Assembly (NCBI RefSeq): GCF_005938085.1
Contig: NZ_SMZK01000001.1
Location: forward strand, 2,852,001-2,916,000
Origin: Haloterrigena sp. H1
Lineage (GTDB): Archaea > Halobacteriota > Halobacteria > Halobacteriales > Natrialbaceae
Length of the DNA stretch: 64,000 bases
Direction of reading: 5' to 3'
The notes below the pieces were generated by a model. That model did no database searches, was not told the DNA's origin, and saw nothing but the letters and a program-made list of their open reading frames with translations. A program made the translations under genes and the position numbers. Below are positions 59,210 through 64,000 of the stretch, piece by piece. The first letter of the stretch is position 1; each line of letters begins with the position of its first letter.

Positions 59210-61077
59210 GGCGCTTCGGCTTCGATCTCGTCGGCGTCCGATTCCTCGACCGGCTGCTGGGCCTCCTCGATCAGTTCCTCGAGGGTCAGCTCCGTCAGCT
59301 CGTTTTTGAGCAGGACGTCGACCGGCAGCGTGGGTGCGCCGTCGACTAAGTTCTCGAGGAGAACCAGCCGCTCGCGGGCGCGAGACATGCCGACGTAGAA
59401 GACGCGGCGCTCGTTGTCGGTCAGGACGGGCACCGGCGAAGTCGTCTTGGTGAACTCCTCACAGTGGGGGACGTCGGTCGGGTCGTCGACGGTGGCGACC
59501 ATCTGCTCGACGACCTTTTCAGTGAGATCGGTACCGACGAGGACGTGGTCGGCTTCGCGCCCCTTCGCGGAGTGAATCGTGCCGACGCGGACCCGGTCGG
59601 TGTCCATCCCCTGGTACTCGCCGATCGCGAAGTACGCCTGGACGCTCTTTTTCTGGAAATTGGTGACCTTCCGGAGCATATCCGAGGCGGAAGCTGGGCC
59701 GGGCATGAACGGCACGTGGTCGGTGATGACCTCGGACGGGATCATTAGTTCCTCGAGGTCGTCGATGCCGGCGTCCTCCTGGCGCTCGTCGATCTCGTCG
59801 AAGAGGTCGTCGCGGTCGTTGGTGCCAAAGGCCGACTCCTGGAGCATGTCGGCGAGTCGGCGGGCCTGCAGGCCGGTAACGTCCTCCCCGGCGTCGATCG
59901 CTTCGACCGCGCGGACGTACTGGGTGAGCCGGTCGGTCCACATCCGCTGATCGGTCAGCGAGGTAAAGGGCACGCCTTCGGTGATGAACTCATCGATAAA
60001 CTGGAACATCTGGTAGCGAGCGCGGAACAATACCATGATGGTGCCGTCGCCTTCGACGAGTGTCCGCCGCACCATCCGGACGACGTCGAGCATCGATGCG
60101 TTCGTGCGTGCCTCGACGGCTCCGCCTTCCTTGCGGGGCTTGAGGTCTTTGTCCTGGCGCTGGTCGATGTGGCGGATTTCCTTGTTGACCGCGTTGAGGA
60201 CGTTCGAGGGCAGCCGGTAGGAGTTCGGGAGAATGATGTCGTCGTCAACCTCCTCCTCGAGCAAGAGCGCGGGGTCAGCACCCTGCCAGGAGTAAACGAC
60301 CTGGTCGTCGTCGCCGGCGATCAGGACCTGCTCCATGTGGGGTTTCCACTCCTCGTAGACGTCGTACTGCAGGGTCGTGATGTCCTGGAACTCGTCGATC
60401 ACGAGGTAGTCGACGTTCGGGAGCAGCGAGCGCTGCTCGACGCGTTCTAACATGTCGGCGAAGCCGATCTTGCCCTGGTCGCCCTTGTAGGAGCGCCAGG
60501 CGCGGATCGCTTCGGGGACGTCGATCCGGTCGTCGTCGCTGGGCCAGGTCGGAGTGTATTTGTTCCCTTCCTGGGCGTTCGGGTCGATTTCGGGTGGGAG
60601 ACGGACCTCCTCTTCGTCCCACTGGAAGGGGACGTCGTACCAGTCGGAGACGTCGCGGCTGGTTCGCTGGAGCCACTGGCTGGTCGCGATGACCTTGTTG
60701 CCGATCGTCGTCGACCGGGCGGTTCGGCGACCAGCACCCGAGTACTCGTCCTCGTACTCGATGCCGTACTCGTCACAGAAGTCCTCTTTGTCGGATTCGC
60801 CGATGACGTCGCTTCGAGAGAGATCAAGGAGCTCGTAGGCCTTCGCGTGCATCGTACAAACGTTGCCCTGCAGCGCACGCGGGCTCTCGCCGAGCCGTTC
60901 TGCGAGTCGTTCTCGGACCTCTTGCGCTGCCGCTCGCGTGTACGAGACGACGAGGATGTCTCGGAAGGTGACGCCGTCCTGCTCGAGAATATCTTCGACG
61001 TGGTCGAGAAGCGCTGTCGTCTTCCCGCTTCCCGGACCACCGAACAGGCGGGTAACCGTCGTGTCCGTCGTAGCCAT
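59206..61077 (-). CDS. UvrD/Rep-type superfamily 1 helicase
   Basis: The 623-residue protein has Walker A GGPGSGKTT near residue 13, VVSYTRAAAQEVRER (motif Ia), VIDEFQDITTLQ (motif II) near residue 236, GDDDQVVYSWQGADP (motif III), VGTIHSAKGREADHV (motif V) and FYVGMSRARERLV (motif VI). It is a 3'-5' DNA helicase of the UvrD/Rep class with no nuclease domain. The C-terminus is acidic. It heads a two-gene unit with the M24-like gene. Confidence 0.94.
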   Translation of the reverse strand: MATTDTTVTRLFGGPGSGKTTALLDHVEDILEQDGVTFRDILVVSYTRAAAQEVRERLAERLGESPRALQGNVCTMHAKAYELLDLSRSDVIGESDKEDFCDEYGIEYEDEYSGAGRRTARSTTIGNKVIATSQWLQRTSRDVSDWYDVPFQWDEEEVRLPPEIDPNAQEGNKYTPTWPSDDDRIDVPEAIRAWRSYKGDQGKIGFADMLERVEQRSLLPNVDYLVIDEFQDITTLQYDVYEEWKPHMEQVLIAGDDDQVVYSWQGADPALLLEEEVDDDIILPNSYRLPSNVLNAVNKEIRHIDQRQDKDLKPRKEGGAVEARTNASMLDVVRMVRRTLVEGDGTIMVLFRARYQMFQFIDEFITEGVPFTSLTDQRMWTDRLTQYVRAVEAIDAGEDVTGLQARRLADMLQESAFGTNDRDDLFDEIDERQEDAGIDDLEELMIPSEVITDHVPFMPGPASASDMLRKVTNFQKKSVQAYFAIGEYQGMDTDRVRVGTIHSAKGREADHVLVGTDLTEKVVEQMVATVDDPTDVPHCEEFTKTTSPVPVLTDNERRVFYVGMSRARERLVLLENLVDGAPTLPVDVLLKNELTELTLEELIEEAQQPVEESDADEIEAEAP

Positions 61078-61140
61078 TGTAGCTGTACAAGAGCGCGACA
61101 CGCATAAGTGACGTGGGTTTTCGTCGACAGAAACGGCCGG

Positions 61141-61299
61141 TCACGGATCGCGGGGAGAGCGGGCCTCGCGGACGTTAGCGCCGTCGCGGATTTTATCCTG
61201 ACAGTCCGGACAGACGCGTGGCTCGTCGACGCCAGGCGGGGTGAACACTCGTGCGTATCGTTTGGTAACGAACGCGCCACAGTTCTGGCATTCCGGCAT
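61141..61299 (-). CDS. 52-residue zinc-ribbon protein (DUF7563-like)
   Basis: The protein starts MPECQNCGAFVTKRYARVF and has two knuckles, CQNC at 4-7 and CPDC at 30-33, followed by a charged helix (QDKIRDGANVREARS). This matches a haloarchaeal family I recall as DUF7563. An in-frame ATG at 61311 (adding MRGT) is nearly leaderless to a TTATAG box near 61331-61336, so the start is uncertain by four residues. It is short enough to be missed by cut-offs. Confidence 0.88.
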   Translation of the reverse strand: MPECQNCGAFVTKRYARVFTPPGVDEPRVCPDCQDKIRDGANVREARSPRDP

Positions 61300-61373
61300 A
61301 GTTCCTCTCATCGTGACATCACAAATACGGAACTATAATTGTATCGTATAGTGTTCGATAAAAACAAGGACGG

Positions 61374-61389
61374 TGCGGTTCACACCGCA
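61374..61389 (-). terminator. Hairpin plus T-tract after the HVO_0416-like gene
   Basis: TGCGGT and ACCGCA form a 6-bp stem with a 4-nt loop, and on the minus strand TTGTTTTTA follows within 10 nt. The gene at 61458-61643 ends about 70 nt before it, so a terminator is likely. Confidence 0.5.
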
Positions 61390-61457
61390 TGCGACGGTCG
61401 ACACCGAGAAAAAGTCACGGCGGACGCGGGTAACACGTCACCGGCGAAGAACGCGCC

Positions 61458-61643
61458 CTACGACGCTGGTTCCCAGCCACAGACGGTACAGGCGCTGGCG
61501 GACGTGTCGTGAAGGCCGCCACACTCCGGACACTGCTTTTTGTTATACTCCTGTTCCCACCCTACTTGTTCGACCGAGTGACCGCGATCGGCGAGGAATT
61601 GATCAATGACGTCGTCACCGGCATCACTGGGTGAGGTTGCCAT
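61458..61643 (-). CDS. HVO_0416-family zinc finger protein
   Basis: The 61-residue protein starts MATSPSDAGDDVIDQFLADR, has the conserved YNKKQCPECGGLHDTSA segment and a second knuckle CTVCGWEP, giving a two-knuckle zinc finger. This is the pattern of the haloarchaeal HVO_0416 family of small zinc proteins. It is the second small zinc protein in a row. Function unknown. Confidence 0.88.
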   Translation of the reverse strand: MATSPSDAGDDVIDQFLADRGHSVEQVGWEQEYNKKQCPECGGLHDTSASACTVCGWEPAS

Positions 61644-61805
61644 AGGTGTGTGAACGCACACCATACTAATAAATCGTTGGGTCGGTGAAGATGCTGCCCC
61701 CACCGCAACCACACACGTCGGCGAAGCGGCAACGACCGTGCCGACCGCGTACCGGCGAGTCGAACGACCCGCGTCCTTTTCTCGCTCTCGTCCGAACACT
61801 ACGGT

Positions 61806-62642
61806 ATGAGCGACCTGCGCCTCGATGCGACCCAACTCGACCGCTACTCGAGACACGTCATCATGGACGAGATCGGCCCCGAAGGCCAGCAGCGCCTGCT
61901 CGAGGGATCAGTCCTGATCGTCGGCGCTGGCGGGCTCGGCTCGCCGGCGATCCAGTACCTCGCGGCGGCCGGCGTGGGCCGGCTGGGGATCGTCGACGAC
62001 GATGTCGTCGAACGTTCGAACCTACAACGCCAGATCGTCCACGGCGACGACGACGTCGGCCGACCGAAAGTCGAAAGCGCGGCCGATTACGTCGCGACGC
62101 TGAATCCCGACATCGACGTCGAGACCCACGAAACCCGCATCACCGCAGCCAACGTCGACGAACTGGTCGCCGACTACGACGTCGTCCTCGATGCCAGCGA
62201 CAACTTCGCCACCCGGTACCTGCTCAACGACCACTGTGTGCTCACCGAGACGCCGCTGTTTCACGGCGCAATCTACCGGTTCGAGGGGCAGATCACGTCG
62301 TTTACCAACGACCGCGGCGGCGACGATGACCCGCCGTGTTACCGCTGTATCTTCCCCGAAGCCCCCGAGCCGGGAACCGTCCCCGACTGTGCGACCACGG
62401 GCGTCCTCGGCGTCCTCCCCGGCACCGTCGGCTGCATCCAGGCCACCGAGGTCGTCAAGTACCTCATCGAGAAGGGCGAGTTGCTCGAGGGCCGCCTGCT
62501 GATGTACGACGCGATGGGCATGACCTTCGAAGAGGTCCCAGTACAGTCAAATCCGGCGTGTCCGGTCTGTGGGGACGACCCCGAGATCGAGTCCGTCGAG
62601 GACGTGGCCTACGAAGGGACCTGCGAGATTTCCGCGGATTGA
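61806..62642 (+). CDS. ubaA: UbaA-type E1-like activating enzyme
   Basis: The 278-residue protein is a ThiF/MoeB-type adenylyltransferase: RYSRHVIMDEIG near residue 13, the nucleotide loop LIVGAGGLGSPA near residue 37, SNLQRQI near residue 71, and zinc pairs CYRC and CPVC. The ATTGVLGVLPG loop with a nearby Cys matches UbaA, the haloarchaeal E1 that activates SAMP proteins for conjugation and for sulfur transfer in tRNA thiolation and molybdopterin synthesis. The partner SAMP genes are not in this window. Confidence 0.93.
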   Translation: MSDLRLDATQLDRYSRHVIMDEIGPEGQQRLLEGSVLIVGAGGLGSPAIQYLAAAGVGRLGIVDDDVVERSNLQRQIVHGDDDVGRPKVESAADYVATLNPDIDVETHETRITAANVDELVADYDVVLDASDNFATRYLLNDHCVLTETPLFHGAIYRFEGQITSFTNDRGGDDDPPCYRCIFPEAPEPGTVPDCATTGVLGVLPGTVGCIQATEVVKYLIEKGELLEGRLLMYDAMGMTFEEVPVQSNPACPVCGDDPEIESVEDVAYEGTCEISAD

Positions 62643-62680
62643 ACAACGATGGGACGGCCCCGAGCTGACACTTGCCAACC

Positions 62681-63685
62681 TTACCGGCTCAACTGAGATT
62701 GATCGACGCGCGAGCGAACGAGAGTCGGCAGCTCGAGCCCACCAGCAACCGCGAGACAGGAGACAAACGCGGTCGTGCCGAGTTTGCCACCCGCGCCGGC
62801 CAGCGCCGGTGCGACGGCGAGGAAGACAAGCCCACAGAGCGCGCCAGCACCGGCGACCTGTCCCAGTGGTTCTAACCGTTTTGCACTCGACATCCCGACG
62901 AACGAGGCACAGAACGCGACCGTGGCCAGTGTCGGTCCGAGTTCCGGCACGACGGCCGGGAACGCGACGCCGGCGACCGCTCCGACGGCCGCAGACGCGA
63001 CGACCGCGCTCATCCCGCCGCGCACGCGGAACAAGACGGTCGCGACCGCAGCGACGACGGCGACGGGAACGATCACCGGGGCGAGCCGCCACGCGAGTAC
63101 ACTTCCGGCGGCGTAGTCGACGCCCATCAGCGGGACCGTCACGATACAGCCAAAGAGAGCGAGCGTGCCGTATTTGCCGCCGAAGCCGCCGAACGAGTCC
63201 GCCGTCGCGACGAACGCGAGTCCGGCGATCAGGCCAGCCAGCGCGACTTCCTCGAGGGTGGGAAACAGCGCCGGTGAGGCCATCCCGACGAACGAGCCAC
63301 AGTAGGCCGCGCCGTCGATCTCTGCAAGTCCGACGCCGGCAACGAGTCCAACGAGCGCGGAAGCCAGCACTGGTCCGAGACCAGCGTGAACGCTCAGTCC
63401 GTACGTCACGACCGCCGCAACCGCGACCGCAAGCACGTCGACGGCGTCCGTTCGATCGAACTCGGTCGCATCGATCCGCGAGAGGCGGCGACGCTCGGAC
63501 GCAGCGACGACGCTTCCCGCGAGAACGACGCCAAACTGCACGCTCAGTGTCCCGTTCGGGAGGGCAGCTGGCGCGCGAATAGCTCTGAGGAGCAACACAG
63601 CAGGAGTCACCAGCAAGGCGACGTAGCCAGCGAGCTGGACCGGACCGTACACACCGGGGACTCTCTCGAGGGGGACGGAGAGCAT
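62681..63685 (-). CDS. Multi-helix membrane protein with internal duplication
   Basis: The 334-residue protein has about ten hydrophobic helices. Two halves repeat: YCGSFVGMASPALF near residue 130 and FCASFVGMSSAKRLEP near residue 261, and GGFGGKYGTLALFGCIV near residue 166 matches AGAGGKLGTTAFVSCLA near residue 295. This looks like an ancient two-fold duplication, as in many transporters. No family is recognised. The ATG at 63685 is chosen over the longer Cys/Arg-rich frame. Confidence 0.8.
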   Translation of the reverse strand: MLSVPLERVPGVYGPVQLAGYVALLVTPAVLLLRAIRAPAALPNGTLSVQFGVVLAGSVVAASERRRLSRIDATEFDRTDAVDVLAVAVAAVVTYGLSVHAGLGPVLASALVGLVAGVGLAEIDGAAYCGSFVGMASPALFPTLEEVALAGLIAGLAFVATADSFGGFGGKYGTLALFGCIVTVPLMGVDYAAGSVLAWRLAPVIVPVAVVAAVATVLFRVRGGMSAVVASAAVGAVAGVAFPAVVPELGPTLATVAFCASFVGMSSAKRLEPLGQVAGAGALCGLVFLAVAPALAGAGGKLGTTAFVSCLAVAGGLELPTLVRSRVDQSQLSR

Positions 63686-63769
63686 TACGGTTCGAAAATC
63701 GGTAGCCGGCTCGCAGCTCGCGCCACACGCTGCGGTTCGGGCAGCCACAGACAGGCCGGAACCGACGTG

Positions 63770-64000
63770 TTAGCTCCGAAGCAGGCCGCCGTCGATCGGA
63801 ATCTCGGCCCCGTTGACGAAACTCGCGCGGGGACTCGAGAGGAAGGCAACCACGTCACCGAGTTCACGTGGCTCGCCGATGCGGTCCATCGGGATGTCGC
63901 TGGCCAGCGCCACCAGTCCCTCCTCGTAGTCACCGTAGGTGCCGCGTTCGACTCTGGCATCGACGAGTTCCTCGATTCGGGCCGTCTCGATCGTCCCCGG
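63770..64000 (-). CDS. SDR-family oxidoreductase, 3' part only
   Basis: The C-terminal 76 residues are visible, running off the right edge. They include IPMDRIGEPRELGDVVAFLS and FVNGAEIPIDGGLLRS, the classic end of short-chain dehydrogenases/reductases. The catalytic YxxxK and the Rossmann glycines lie beyond the window, so the substrate cannot be judged. Confidence 0.9.
   Translation of the reverse strand, partial: PGTIETARIEELVDARVERGTYGDYEEGLVALASDIPMDRIGEPRELGDVVAFLSSPRASFVNGAEIPIDGGLLRS

Noticed and set aside
1-64000. tRNA, rRNA, CRISPR or intact IS element
   Set aside because: I looked for TPsiC-loop-like GGTTCRANTCC with paired arms, repeated spacers and transposase motifs and found none; a tRNAscan or CRISPR search would settle it.

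Overview
The window is chromosomal DNA from a haloarchaeon. The evidence is the very acidic proteome, GC-rich coding sequence with frequent CTCGAG, archaeal-only genes (FAU-1, PDCD5, ribosomal protein S19e, thermosome, class I lysyl-tRNA synthetase, PitA, UbaA, archaeal SepF, PGF-CTERM protein) and many TATA boxes about 26-28 nt upstream of start codons, implying leaderless mRNAs. A Natrinema/Haloterrigena-like member of the Natrialbales is my guess, not shown. I see no tRNA, rRNA, CRISPR array or intact insertion sequence; it reads as ordinary core chromosome with short dispersed hairpin repeats.

Layout. 0.3-6.4 kb: mismatch repair (mutS, mutL) with two minus-strand genes between. 6.4-11.3 kb: an AT-rich regulatory stretch, an acetate-type transporter, rtcA, a KDG kinase behind a tiny leaderless ORF, and a PGF-CTERM surface protein. 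11.4-17 kb: acetyltransferase, RNase R-like enzyme, PUA protein, CBS protein, sepF, HTH-10 regulator and VOC protein. 17-25 kb: MFS transporter; the minus-strand run rps19e-PDCD5-PP-loop-hisS; thiL; a site-2 protease; and MoaE with a MobB-like front domain. 25-32.5 kb: CapA-like protein, then pyrH-lysS (overlapping), an S2P-PDZ protease and pitA. 32.5-40.6 kb: small haloarchaeal families, YgfZ, TrmB and DUF7344 regulators, a lone E1-alpha subunit and a gamma-carbonic-anhydrase-like protein. 40.9-45.8 kb: glnA divergent from lrp, a thermosome subunit and a TraB-like protein. 45.8-57.6 kb: hexapeptide acyltransferase, aldo/keto reductase, HTH plus membrane-protein pair, zinc ribbons, NUDIX, FAU-1, PrsW, riboflavin synthase and a PAS-GAF histidine kinase. 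57.7-64 kb: an M24-fold protein overlapping a UvrD-type helicase, zinc ribbons, ubaA, a duplicated membrane protein and the 3' end of an SDR gene.

The main unexplained structure is two families of short dispersed hairpin repeats. Family 1 (four copies, about 77-86 bp, near 32.4, 34.8, 39.9 and 47.2 kb) has conserved TACGG ends and a nested palindrome; in three copies the outermost TGA of the element is the stop codon of the adjacent gene. Family 2 (two copies, near 11.5 and 25.1 kb) has AGTARCAACTGAAAC-type ends. Other leads are the leaderless 18-codon ORF overlapping the KDG kinase start by GTGA, several clean palindromes at promoters, and four proteins that lack family-defining residues (gamma-CA-like, M24-like, MobB-like front domain, and a HEAT protein with no clear N-terminus).

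Family names such as DUF numbers come from memory and were not searched. Start sites were chosen by family start, TATA spacing and overlap with neighbours.
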